Shown here: positions 10,780-21,974 of the stretch, piece after piece | Layout: each line of letters opens with the position of its first letter | Numbering within the stretch: position 1 is the stretch's first letter | NCBI GenBank assembly: GCA_016508695.1 | Contig: VNKQ01000008.1 | Location: 930,001-994,000 of the forward strand | Source of the DNA: Hyphodiscus hymeniophilus | Taxonomy: Eukaryota > Ascomycota > Leotiomycetes > Helotiales > Hyphodiscaceae | Direction: 5' to 3' | Length of the DNA stretch: 64,000 nucleotides | Position numbers and translations under genes: made by a program | Notes under the pieces: generated by a model | Told to the model about the DNA's origin: nothing | The model's database searches: none | Seen by the model: only the letters and a program-made list of their open reading frames with translations

Positions 10780-12465
10780 CTAACTGTTGAGGTAACTTCG
10801 AATCGCACCTTGAAGTTTCGTAGCACCTTCGCCCAGGACTTGTGTCAAGTTCTCCAAGTCATCCCCAGCAGTAACCCCAAACTTGCGTACAAAGTCCTTC
10901 GCAGCACTCTCCAAGTCGCCATAGTCTTCTCCAGCGTCTTCCTCCTCAGGTCGTCCGAAGTATGCGTTCGAGGAAATAGAACTGGCACCTTCAAAGCCTT
11001 GGAGTCTTGACTTGGCTTCGGACTGCGCATTGGGGTCAAAGGCGCCTTTGCCAAAGAATTCGTCTGACGAAATTCCCTTCTGGGCACCAAACTTTTGGCG
11101 AGCGTATTTCTCGTCGTCATCTGATAAGTGTGCATTAGATACAGCCACGCTAAAGATACCGGTCATCTTACCTTCTTTGGCAGCCTTGATAGGCCCAACG
11201 GATCCAAATCCTCCCATCTTTTTTACAGCAGTGGCTGGTTTGGCACCTCCCACTTGACCAAATCCAAGTCGTCCCATCCCCATACCCAACCGCTCAAGTT
11301 CACTGTTGGTACGCTCTCTGCTTTGTGTGGAGCCGTATCCTGCTCTGCCCGGGCTGACTGGAGTAGGTGAGGCAATTTTTGGTAGATCTGCGCCCTTGCT
11401 GGTGGTTGTAGCTGCCTTGGTAGACTCAGTCTCAGCTTCAGGATCATAACCCAGTTTCTCGATCCTTTCAGCCTCCTCTTTGGCTTTACGTTCTGCAGCA
11501 TCGAAATCAATGATATCTCCTGTGACCTTCTTTGCCCCCAGCTTTGTCTTCTTGGCTCCTAAAACATTTGCTTTTCGTGGTCCTGATGCAGTTGTGGCGG
11601 TCTTGCGCAAGGCTGCGGAGGATGTGAGACGACTTGTTGCAGGAGTAGAGCCATCAGCACCGGCGAGTGGGGAGGAAGTTCTTGGAATTCCATTACCAGT
11701 TCCGTTGGAGTTACCAGCGTTCAGGAAAGGAGAGGGTGTTCGGCCGACCACTGGTGGGGTGGCAGTTCGAGAAATAGGAGGTGTTGGTCGCTTTATAGAA
11801 GGCTTATCCCATGAAGAGAAGAAATCGTCTTCTGGCTCGCCTGAGGGTGTAGATGTTCCATCAGTCGGGCCGTTGCTCATGACATCTGTAATCACTACTT
11901 CGGTAGGATATCTTAATCAATATTAGCGGAGTCCAGCTAAATTGCAACACAAAACCATACTCAAGCGCATCTTTGGCAGATCTTCTCTTCAACTCCTCTT
12001 TGTATTTCGTGGCCGCGTTCGAGGTATATTTGGTGGTGGCATCTTTGCTATTCAGTGCAGCTGTTCCACCATTGGATTGAAAGAACTTCGTCGCAGAGTC
12101 ATTTCCCCCAACTTTCATTATCCGTAATTGATCCCATTGCCATTCTGGAAACTAATCAGTCTATTGCATATAGATAAGTCAACATGATACGTACGATCGA
12201 GGTTCGTGGAGCGGACAAATGAGATGTGTACACCCAAGTTGCGATGGTTCGAAGAACAGTCAAGGCAAAGATAGATTCCAAAAGGCACGGATGTCCAGGT
12301 TGGATTCTTCTGACCACAGTCGAAACATAGCTGCAGAAAATGTTATCAGCGATTGCGCCGAATACTTGCTGCCACGAGGGGCGGTATGCTTACCCTGTTT
12401 GCTGGTTTGGTTCTCAACTTCTCGAAGATCTTTTGGGACTGGGTTTTGGATGCTAAAGCAGCCAT
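10780..12465 (-). CDS. glo3: ADP-ribosylation factor GTPase-activating protein GLO3
   Basis: Exons 12465..12394, 12330..12195, 12144..11961 and 11911..10780 (introns 63, 50 and 49 bp) give 507 residues. The protein stimulates GTP hydrolysis on Arf1 and works with the COPI coat in Golgi-to-ER retrograde transport. The N-terminal ArfGAP zinc finger is complete: C26-x2-C29-x16-C46-x2-C49, followed by [22 protein letters not shown] with the arginine finger at R54. Downstream, [13 protein letters not shown] and [18 protein letters not shown] match the rest of the domain. The C-terminal GLO3 motif region is visible as [20 protein letters not shown] and [10 protein letters not shown], which bind coatomer and sense Arf in yeast. 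Low-complexity Ser/Thr/Pro linker lies between. The start is fixed by the conserved [18 protein letters not shown]. It is divergent from tim21, with 278 bp between the start codons. Confidence 0.93.
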
Positions 12466-12743
12466 GATTATAGACGTTCGCAGTCTGGTGACTTTCGATG
12501 GTGTGGTGTAGATACGTGGGAGCGAGGTGCTCCTTTTCGCGTGTTGTGGTGGTAGATTTATTGTTCAAGGGGAGCCGGCCAGATTGCAATGCGTTTTGCG
12601 CTTATTCCAATGTAGACTAGTATTAAGAGCGAGCTTCCCCACATGAAGAAGCTTCAAGCTTCAGTCAATAAACACGTCCAAACACATGTCCAAATGCATC
12701 TCCAAAGAAGATAACTTGCCGACGCCCACCAGCCCAGACAAGA
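12466..12743. promoter_or_regulatory. Shared divergent promoter region glo3 / tim21
   Basis: Only 278 bp separate the two divergent start codons (12465 on minus, 12744 on plus), so the genes must share or overlap their core promoters. No TATA box is obvious. I could not name specific factor sites. Confidence 0.5.
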
Positions 12744-13576
12744 ATGAACTCCCTTGCTCGAAGTGCTCCCCTCCTGAGCCTACCAGCTTCTCTTCGGCCC
12801 ATCCTTGCTGCACGGCTTTATGCAACCCAGACTGGTTTAGGAACTTCAGGGACCTCAAGACCGAGGAGGAAAGCCGTTACTGCTTTTAATGATGATGGTA
12901 GGGTAGCTTGGGGGGATCTAAGTGCGGGGGAGAAAGCTGCAAGAACAACACAGCAGACGTTTAATTTTGGGATGATCATTCTAGGAGCTATCTTGACGGT
13001 TAGTCAAACATTCAATACTGCTAAATACCTGCTGATTCCAAACAGGGAGGTGTGACATACATTATGTATACAGAAGTGTTCTCTCCAGATAGCAAAACTA
13101 GTCACTTCAATCGAGCGGTCAATCAGGTTAAGAACGATCCGAGATGTACGGAGCTGCTGGGGAACAGCAAGAAGATAACTGCATTTGGAGAACCTACTTG
13201 GAATAAGTGGGCAAGAGCAAGACCAATAGCGTATGGTCAAAATCACCCTAGACACAGAGCCATACTAACAATCTCGTGCAGGTCCAGCATTCGAACGGAC
13301 CAGCGTGGGGTTGAGCACTTGATTATGCACTTCAATGTAACTATTCTACAGCGGCTTCGCAGAGACATAGCTAACGATCGCCAGGTCGAAGGCCCTTTGA
13401 GCAAAGGAGTTGTCAATATGCATATGGTCAAGCCTCCGTCCGAGCACGAATTTATTTACAAATACTTAGCGTTAGATGTGCCGGGTCATCAAAGGATATA
13501 TCTGGAGAATGCCGATGCGAAGCCGGATTCTTCTGCAAAGAGTAAGACAAAGTTCTTTGGTATATCATGGCGATGA
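12744..13576 (+). CDS. tim21: Mitochondrial import inner membrane translocase subunit TIM21
   Basis: Exons 12744..12998, 13046..13230, 13282..13336 and 13385..13576 (introns 47, 51 and 48 bp) encode 228 residues, the usual size. Tim21 is a single-span inner-membrane protein of the TIM23 complex; its intermembrane-space domain binds Tom22 and links TIM23 to respiratory-chain complexes. The N-terminus (MNSLARSAPLLSLPASLRPI, then LAARLYATQT) is Arg/Ser/Leu-rich without acids, a mitochondrial presequence. The membrane segment is FGMIILGAILTGGVTYIMY. The conserved domain follows: VFSPDSKTSHFNRAVNQVKND, LLGNSKKITAFGEPTWNKW, RPIASS, GVEHLIMHFNVEGP and GVVNMHMVKPPSEHEFIYKYLALDVPGH. The C-terminal block is fully consistent with orthologues. 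Confidence 0.93.
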
Positions 13577-14990
13577 GAGAGAACCGACTAGACAGCTGTA
13601 ATATCAAGAGAAGCTTTATGTGGCAAGTGAGATGCCAGGACCATGGTGCTGAGGGGAGCGGACCCCAAGTGTCTTGGCATAGTAGGGAACTCCTGGACTA
13701 GGAATCGATCCAGGGACTGGAGAATCTCGAACACCAGTTTATGCTGAATTATGGCTTCGTGTCTCAACCTTGTTCAGGTTTGTTAAATAACCTCAACTTC
13801 TCCTTTGCAGCTCTCTGCTTTACGCCTTCAAATCCTCCCTTCGTCGTCTCGAATCCTGTCTCTTTCTTCAAGCTATTCGACACAGCCAATCACAGACTCT
13901 CCAATCTTGCCAGCGAGTCTGTTATTCAGGGTGGCTCAAGATGTCTCGTCTATATCAGGGCCCACCTGACTGCTCTACAAGCTAGCACTCTTATCTATAA
14001 GATCCATAAGTTCATCTTTGAGGCCATGAAATTGGACCTATGTGAATTAGTAATTTGTGCGGAGCTTCATTACTTCCGGGTATCAAACATGGCGAATGAG
14101 GAGTATCGAGCGGTCAAACGATACTGCAGCCTCGGCCAGTTCAAGTTTGGCAACCATAACTCAAAATCTTTATAGAAGCAGACCCACCTCCGCTCGCAAC
14201 AATAAAGCATCCATAGTCTTGCCGCAAGCAAGAATGTTCATGTAATGAATGCAGACCTTTGAATGGCGAATACCATCCACACGATTTAAGACTTCGCATG
14301 TTTGGGAATTTTGGCGGGAGCAATTCCAGTCTCGTCTGTGATCTTTCGTCTATCCACCAAGCCATGAGGTAGTAAACAAGTGGATTCAGAAGAGAACGAC
14401 TGGAGAGATTTTTGGTACTAGGTACGGCTGAAATCCTTGGTCCAGCGACACCTTCCAGTTCAAAGCTCCGTGCTAACTCATTTTATTGGGGGATCTGAAA
14501 TGCCATGAATGGTGGAAGACTGGTGCCGTCTTAGCACAAAATTTATCGGTACATAAATTAAGTAGTTCTTTCGGTGTCACTTGACGATGACAACATAGCT
14601 TGCATAAATTGGGTTGTAACTTATCTGACAAGTACAGTGATTGAAGCAGGATCCAAATTCATGAGAGTCTTGTTGGCTCACGATGAGAGTGCACCACTAA
14701 TGTCCCTTGACGATTTTCTTTGAATATCACAGCGAAAATTTGTGTCTGGATATCAGTCTAAAGCATTTCTTATAAGAGATCTTTTGAGGGGTTTCTCGGG
14801 TATCTAAGGTACAATTCAAATGCGCGCAGGCTAGCACGAAAGGTCAGAAGAAACGCCATGCTCCAGAAAACGAAAATGTAGCCACAGTTGCCATCTTTCC
14901 CGTGATCATGCATATATCATCAAAGTCATCTCATCATATTCACCCTAGACTCTCGTCAAGGATTCCACACCCTCATCATTTGTCAATGAA
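13577..14990. other. Intergenic, no gene recognised
   Basis: About 1.4 kb between tim21 and the 3' end of the SUR7-like gene. A + frame of about 145 codons (13741..14175) is uninterrupted, but shows no domain, no signal peptide and no intron-exon continuation. I treat it as chance. Confidence 0.4.
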
Positions 14991-16074
14991 TCAAACCCCG
15001 CTTCGTCTCAACTGAGCCTCATCACTTCGTCGGTGTCTCCATCCAGTGCGATGCGAGGTCTTCTCTGTGTATTCACGACCCCTATTCCGCTTACCGATAC
15101 AGAACTCGACGACCCACGCGATCGCTGCCAATGCCATGACAGCAACAGAGACCCATGTAAGAGTGAGATATTTTACACCCTTGTATGCATAGACACCGAT
15201 CTCGTTGCCATACTTGTTGATAACATGCGTCGCCTTCTTTTGTACGACAGTGACGATGATCGATGCAACCAAGAAAGCGAGGAAGCTGAGTGTGGCCAGA
15301 CCCCAGTTTCCAAATGAAATGAGACGAGATCCGTTGAGGAATAATGCGGCAAGAGAGGCTATGATGGCGCATCCAGCAGTTGCGATACCTATGGCGTATA
15401 AAACGAATGTGGCATCGAGGCCTGCGTTGAGATCGTTGAGACCTTTCTGAATGTCGGATGGCCAATCGATGTCCGAAAGATTAATGTGTAAGGGACCGAC
15501 TTCGAGTTCTTGGTTTAGAACGGACGTGATGTCAAAATGATCTATTGGAATTTCTGTCAGCTGTTATTTCATTCATCCATTGATATGCGGATCTTACACA
15601 TAGCGGTCTGATTCGAGCAGGTGCTGACGTTCAGATTGGCTCCTTTCTCGGTTGCGTTCGGGGTATATGTTCCTTCGCAGAGGTCCATCAAATGCAAACT
15701 GTACCATTGCTTGATACCAATTTCCTTGGCCAATTTATCCGCGACATCGTCGATGATGCCGTCAAGATCTCCTTCGATTGTGCTCGTAACATTATGTGCG
15801 AGGCTGCTGAAGAAGGAGCCTATGGATGAGGATGTAGAAGTTGGCGATGATCCCGAAGTGGTTGTATTGGGAATGAGGTTGTGGCCGAGAGTGGACGTGT
15901 TGAGCTATGAGATTTGGTCAGTAATCTGCCCATAAAAGGGAATGATCCATCACTTACAGTGAGAATATGGTAGTCTTCCATAAATCCTGGCTTGTGTCCA
16001 GCGAACAGCATGAGCATGCCGAGTATAAAGGCAACTATGGCACAAGCCATGGGAAAGAGAGCTGAGATGCGCAT
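14991..16074 (-). CDS. SUR7/PalI-like four-span membrane protein
   Basis: Exons 16074..15958, 15904..15598 and 15541..14991 (introns 53 and 56 bp) give 324 residues. It starts with MRISALFPMACAIVAFILGMLM and continues LFAGHKPGFMEDYHIL, the family's first membrane span and following motif. A long Ser/Thr-rich external loop follows (LNTSTLGHNLIPNTTTSGSS, with several N-x-S/T sites), ending in WYSLHLMDLCEGTYTPNATE with conserved Cys. Three more spans come after it: ATFVLYAIGIATAGCAIIA, LATLSFLAFLVASIIVTVV and LTWVSVAVMALAAIAWVVEF. Relatives are cortical proteins of eisosomes or PalI/Rim9-type pH-signalling components. The sequence does not separate these subgroups, so the precise role is left open. 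Confidence 0.82.
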
Positions 16075-16963
16075 TATGAGATTGATCTGCGGTCTTCTTG
16101 TTGTGTGTTCGATGTGTTTCGGGAAAGGAGTCCCAGTTAGTCAAAGCTATATGTTGTTCGTCTGTAAGTGAGATATAGAGAAGGACAAGAGGGACAGCAA
16201 TGAAATAGTGAATCTGAGGAATGAAATAAAGCCATGATATTCCAACGCGACATCATCCAAGACAGCCTGACTTTTGCTCTTGAACGAATGCCAGGATACC
16301 GACCCTGATTGTCTGAAGCGACCCCTACTGCCGCATCTCAACTATGCGACCGATAGGATTTGTTTCGCTCAATCCGTGGTTAATAGTCCAATCGAGGAAT
16401 GTCCTGGGCAATATTGATTTTTCTGGTATTTTGTCCCCTGTTTAGTACGTCATTTGAGGTTGAAATGTTGGCATGACTGGTTGATCAAGACTCCCTGTGT
16501 TTTATTAAGCGACATCCACACCTTTGGCGCCACGAGGGGCGGAGCATCAACCGCCAATCATCAGAAGCCGCCATGGTTGCGTGAAACTTCAAGATGATTA
16601 AAGTTTACTTTGTTTCTACATTACTCTTAACCCCGTATTTTAGTTTCAAGAAGCGCACGATACCGTACGGCTCCATCGGTTTCTCCCGCGTCAACGGTCT
16701 TAGCGAGCTCTTACGGTGACGCTAACGCAACAACTCTTTTGAAATCCGTATCACTCAGTCACTCAATTCAAGAAGCTTGTGTTTCCTATGGTGCAATAGT
16801 ACCATGAGTTAATCTAGTAAATTACTCGCAGCCAAGCCTCTGAATGGGAATCCTCAGCCTCAATCTTGACTTCATACTTTTGGTTAAAGGTTCTACTACT
16901 CGTTTCCCGAAAGCTATAGCACAGCACACTTGAACCACTGATCTTATATATTAGGCTTGCTAT
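16075..16963. other. Intergenic, no gene recognised
   Basis: About 0.9 kb upstream of the SUR7-like gene and downstream of the amidase gene. No coding pattern, repeat or RNA gene was seen. Confidence 0.45.
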
Positions 16964-18754
16964 CTATGGTCTCTCCTTCAATAGCTTCTCCAGCATTGTG
17001 GCTACCCCCAAAACCTTTTCTTCCTCCATCCTTCGTCCCACAACCTGCACGGTCACCGGCAGCCCTTTGTACACCTCTGGATCATAGATGCTTCTGAGGT
17101 AGCCATCCAACTCACTCCTTACGGCAGGTATTTCTTTGCCATTAGCGTCCAAAGTACTGCCTTGATCCGCTTTGTGAATCTCCGGGTCTACAAAGCCCAC
17201 TGGCACCGTACAGGCTGAAAAGTCTAGCACATTTACTGTTCCAGTATAAGCCAGATATCTCCCTCTCCCGTAATGGCCATGTTTTGGGGCGACTGCTGGA
17301 TTCACTGGTGTGAGGTAAACATCCATGACTTGATCTGAGCTTCCCGCTTTAGAAGTCTCGTTCCACTGCTCCAATATCGCTGCTTGAAAAGCTAATCTCT
17401 CACATGCTAGAGACCAATACCCAAGTAATGTAAGAGGTGGCACGTTCGGTGATATAGCTGTCATGACATTCTGTGGAGGTTCACCGGACAGCGCTCGGGA
17501 TCGATCGATGTCCCCACTTGCGTCGGACGAGAAGACCCGCATGACAATTGACAAAGCAGTCTTTTGGTCGATTCTCCACGGGAACACTTCATGTCCGGCA
17601 GCTTTCAGTCTAGCTTCCAGCTCCCTCATAGCCCATCGGATAGGTGGCTGTGGGAGAATTTCTTCATCCCATTCCATGATGCCGATTTTCAATTTCTTGC
17701 CAGCAATCGCTGATTGATATATTTCTTCACGCCAAAGGATTGGCTGACACTTGGGGTCTACCAGCCAAGGCTGAGCTGCGATTACGGTCTTTGTGAATAA
17801 CGTCAGAGAAGAGACCGAGTGCGACATTGGACCAACAACGGATGGCATTATCTCTTGCCCTTCCATGGAATTGAGGACATCATGGTATGGAATTCGCCCG
17901 GATGAGGGTCTCAGACCCCAGAGACCTTGATATGCTGAGGGACTGCACGTAGAGTCAGTGCATGAGACTTAAGAGATGATTGGTGATATACCTTCTAATA
18001 GACCCCCCAGGTCAGAACCAATGCCTAATGGGCTTGCGTGTATGCCGATGAGAGCGCCTTCACCGCCACTAGAACCTCCGCAAGAAAATGAGCGATTGAA
18101 AGGATTGCTTGTCGTTCCAATGATACTGGATGTGATCAGTTTTCTCCTCACTCAACAAGACGTTTCATGAGCTAACTTGTTGATAGTCTCCCCCCACATG
18201 CACCCCATACTCAAACTCGTCTTGACAAAAACCACAGCCCCCGCATTCTGCAAAATCTCTACCAAAAGACTATCCTTCGTATCCCTCTTCCCCAGATTCG
18301 AGACAAACCCGCACGTTGTCTCTGTTCCAATTACTCGGCATTGGTCTTTCACCGAAAACGGAAGTCCATGCAATGGTCCCACTGTCTTTCCTCCACTGGC
18401 TCTGAACGAGTCGTCGAGCTTCTGGGCTCTGGATAGTGCTGAAGCATAAGAAAATTCCATGCAGCAGTTCAGAAGTTGGTGAGCGATGGCTGCTCGGTGC
18501 GTAAATGCTTGAAGTACTTGGACGCTTGTATATTCACCGCTTGCCAGCGCTGATAGTATGGCGGGTACGTCGAGTGCTGTAATCTCCAGCTCCTTGGGGG
18601 AGAGGAAGTTTTGGGGGATACCTTGGACCGAGGCTGTCTCTGTTGTGGAGTGGGAGAGGCCGGAGTGGATGTATTCTTTCGGGAGTAGTGAAAGAATATT
18701 GCTCTTCTTCTCCAAAGCCCTTGACTCCCACGATAGATTGGATGTAGCTGACAT
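16964..18754 (-). CDS. Amidase signature family protein with 1-nt frameshift at the catalytic serine
   Basis: Exons 18754..18177, 18125..17992 and 17942..16964 (introns 51 and 49 bp). Amidase-signature enzymes hydrolyse amide bonds with a Ser-cisSer-Lys triad. The lysine is seen in LPFSVKDQC (about residue 136) and the cis-serine in SCGGSSGGEGALIG. The nucleophile motif GGSIRSP is encoded, but one frame away from the preceding GIGSDL: the run at 18003..18008 is six C on the plus strand, where seven would keep frame. With one base restored, all exon lengths sum to a multiple of three and a 563-residue protein results. The intron inside SIR-SPSAYQGLWGLRP also fits only in that frame. Either a homopolymer undercall or a real loss-of-function mutation. 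Substrate unknown; acetamidase-like fungal members are the closest guess. Confidence 0.8.
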
Positions 18755-20052
18755 CTCCGCCTACATTCGATTCTGAGACTTCTTAATACCCCCTTGATGT
18801 CTTTCTGGTTGTGAGATCCAAACAAATTCCAATAATTGCAAATTCTGGGACTAGATCAGGCAGGGAGAGTAAATGCTTTTATCGGATTTCTCTGAAGCAA
18901 ACATACCTTTACAGAGGTCTTATACCAGAGTAAGGGAGGTTTTCTGAGCGCGCGAGTAACTTACAACCAATCTCCACAAGCAAAAGTGGGGTAGTTAGAC
19001 AACCACAAGAGCCGGACTCCGGTAAGATAAGAGCATAACCAACCCCATTCTTCGGAGCGCCTTCATCCAGTAATGAATGCTATCAGTTTTGATATCAGGA
19101 CGATGTGCGTTTCGAAAAGTCTCAATTTGATTAACAACAAGAAACATCCCAGATACGAGCCAATGAAGGTTAAGCTAGTCTTGCTTGGTCTTGAAACGTT
19201 TCGATATCTTGACAAGCATCAATCTCGTTGTTCATGGAATTAACAGTTACTTAAAACTGTTATCTCCACAATCCTCCAAGTCGGAAGTGGGCGCCGATAT
19301 CGTCTTTTAGGAAAGGCGAAATAGTGCACGAGTATGGTGGGGTTTCCGTCCACTCTCATTAGTTCTCAGACTTTGGCGTTTTGTTGACCGCTTGCAGAAA
19401 AATGTTTACTTTCCTTGTTGTCTTAGAATTTTGAACCGCATATAAAGAGGAGCAAGTACCTAACTACAAGCGGTTTCAAGATCACTGGACCTTTCAACGG
19501 CTCCGAGGAGAAACAAATGGATTTTTCTCAAGAGAGCTTTTTCATGAGTCTCTTTTTAAAGGATTGCATGTAAGTATTTTAATAATCGATCGGCACGCAG
19601 TCTGACACTGTCACTGATATTTGCGCATATTTGCTACCAAGTATTAGGACTCTTTCAGCAGAAGCTGCTCCGCTGAAGTCCATTGGCTTATGTTGCAGTT
19701 GCCTTCGATGGGTTCTTTCGTACATCCATTCCAGGTATTTGTGGAGTAGGGACAATTAATAGGTTGAATGCCTACTCGATCGGAAGAAGCAATGTAAGCC
19801 AAACTTTTGTGCCTATTGGGGGTGAAGTACCTGATGAAAACGCATCAACATAAACCCCAAATTGATACTTGGTATTATTGCTGTGCATTCTGCCATGCGC
19901 AAGGTCGGAATTTGGGAAAAAGGTTTATGTAGAGGGACAAAAGTATGTGGAACTTGTATTTCGTGTGCCAAGCAACACGATCTCCGCTTCAAAAAAAAGC
20001 TATACTCCGTGTACCCCACAAACATATCAATACATCCCCATACCCAAAATAA
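18755..20052. other. Intergenic, no gene recognised
   Basis: About 1.3 kb between the amidase start and the 3' end of the Serinc gene. No coding or RNA feature could be supported. Confidence 0.45.
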
Positions 20053-21585
20053 CTAGAGGTCGAATCTGTCTGGCAGCGCAACTGGCGCAACCAGTGTCCA
20101 TGTGTAGAGAGCATAACAGATCCAAGAACTAATGATCTTAACCCAGCTTGCCCAGTACGTCCTTCCCACAGGCTCGAAGTCATGACCTGCTGTTTTCTCG
20201 GCGTCGAAGTCCTGTGTAAGGAGTGTCGCAACCCACGTTGTGGCCAGGAAGAAAATGATATGGAATAACGCATAGCTGTATTGGGTTGAAGACCGCTCAT
20301 CATCTTTCGAGGTGTTTCCACTGTCACTTTCGTCGTCATCGTCCAATAAGGCATCAGCCGGGAGGCTTCCTTCTTCGACTGCTTGGCGTAAAGCTCGTGC
20401 TCGCATCTCCCGGCGGCTATCGGGCTGTTGTGTGACGAGATCGTGCTCATCATCATCGGAAAGCTGGATCCTCTTGCCCTTTGCTCCCAATGCAATTCCT
20501 TGTGTCGCAGCTCTCGTGGTAGTGTATGCAACTGTGAGCATGGTAACCACAGCACCAATGATAACAGCACTGGTACGTGTACCATTGGCTCTGATGAGAG
20601 GGTTGCATTGTTTGTCATCCGGCTCCATAGATACAGCAGACATGGTGAGATATGTGCAGTAAACAGCAACCATAGCCGATTGTGCGAGCCCTGCTCGAGG
20701 GTTGAAATCTTGGATCGCTGGGTGGACCGATACAAACGATACAACGAGTAGAAGGATAAGATTAATTGTAATAGCTGCCTGGTTCATCGAGCAATTGTGG
20801 CCGGCGAAGAAGGCGTATTGGATACCAGTCATGGCCAAAGAAGCAGCATACATTCCCAATGTTGATCCGATCAAAACACCTCTCCAGGCCCTAGAGTCAT
20901 ATGCTTCAATTTGTTCAAGACAGTACTCAGCCCACGTATGTGCGAGGTCGACGAGAAGGATCAATCCAAGCAGAAGGAAGAGCGTGGCCCCAGTAAAGGC
21001 AATGTAGTTTCCCCAAACCATGAAGAACTTATCGGGAATGAGGAAAGACAAAACGATTAATGCCAGCCAAGCAATGATTTTCGGGCCCCAGAAACCGTTT
21101 TGTATAGCCGCTCGAGGGTTCTTCGAAGAATTGACGCCCAGTAGCATTACGCTCATGATGAGGTGGAAAATTCCAAGCGCAAAGTTGATCCTGTGCACCG
21201 CAACCCATCCATAACAGTCTCCTTCGGGGCAGGTGATCGTCATATAATCAAGAGTCAGATTCTGAAGCTTGTTGATGGCCCATGGCGTAAGCATTATCCA
21301 GGACAGGATCGAGTTTATAAGGAGGATGAGGGCATATGCGATACGAGTGGCCACGCTGGAGAGCATTAGCGTTTGAACAATAGAACAGGGCTTTCATGCT
21401 CACCTATTGCCACATTTCCCGCATGCGCTGCATACTGCAGAGCAAGTAGCTGCTCCGCAACAGCTCGCACCGAAGGTCAGCAACTGTGCAAGGCGTCAGT
21501 AGGCACTCTAATAGTTGGAGGTACAGTGACGTACGGTGCCCATGCTGGGGATGGCCAGCAACGGTATAGAAAGTAGAGCACCCAT
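20053..21585 (-). CDS. tms1: Serinc-family membrane protein TMS1
   Basis: Exons 21585..21535, 21483..21404 and 21355..20053 (introns 51 and 48 bp) encode 477 residues. Serinc/TMS1 proteins are about ten-span membrane proteins proposed to aid serine incorporation into membrane lipids; in yeast the protein is vacuolar. The N-terminus has the family Cys cluster FGASCCGAATCSAVCSACGKCGNS, then VATRIAYALILLINSILSW. Other family blocks are VHRINFALGIFHLIMSVML, FWGPKIIAWLALIVLSFLIP and the C-terminal FHIIFFLATTWVATLLTQDF with WASWVKIISSWICYALYTWTLVAP. An acidic Asp/Glu/Ser-rich cytosolic loop (about residues 360-400) precedes the last two spans. The first exon of only 17 codons was placed because MGALLSIPLLAIPSMGT is the conserved start. 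Confidence 0.93.
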
Positions 21586-21974
21586 ATTGATAGTCCAATA
21601 TGTTAAGTCACTGCGAGAAGAGATGCCGACCAACTACTGTGTAAGTTGAAAGATGATGATGTCGAGACGGCTAGAGGGCTTTGCGATCACTTCCGCGCGG
21701 CTGCTGAGACTTGATTTGGCCGACGCTACGGCAATCCCGCATCAATGGTCTCCCTGGGCGTCCGTAGGTGCCGTCTTTCCTGTGATAACGAATGAATGCA
21801 TGAGTGGGGACCATGAATCGCCTACCTCGAGTGACACTTCCCAGTTTCCATCTACAATCGCATCTCATCTTGATCTCTACGTAGGTCTTCAGCCTTCAGG
21901 ATGGGCTGTCTCAATCGCTCCTAACCCTCGGCCCTCCACGATGATTCGCAAGTGAACGATTGACATTCATCACC
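21586..21974. promoter_or_regulatory. Divergent promoter region tms1 / MFS transporter
   Basis: 389 bp between two divergent start codons (21585 minus, 21975 plus). No distinct elements were recognised; frames here are fortuitous. Confidence 0.45.

Noticed and set aside
13741..14175. 145-codon open frame on plus strand
   Set aside because: No domain, no splice continuation, no codon-use signal by eye; likely chance.
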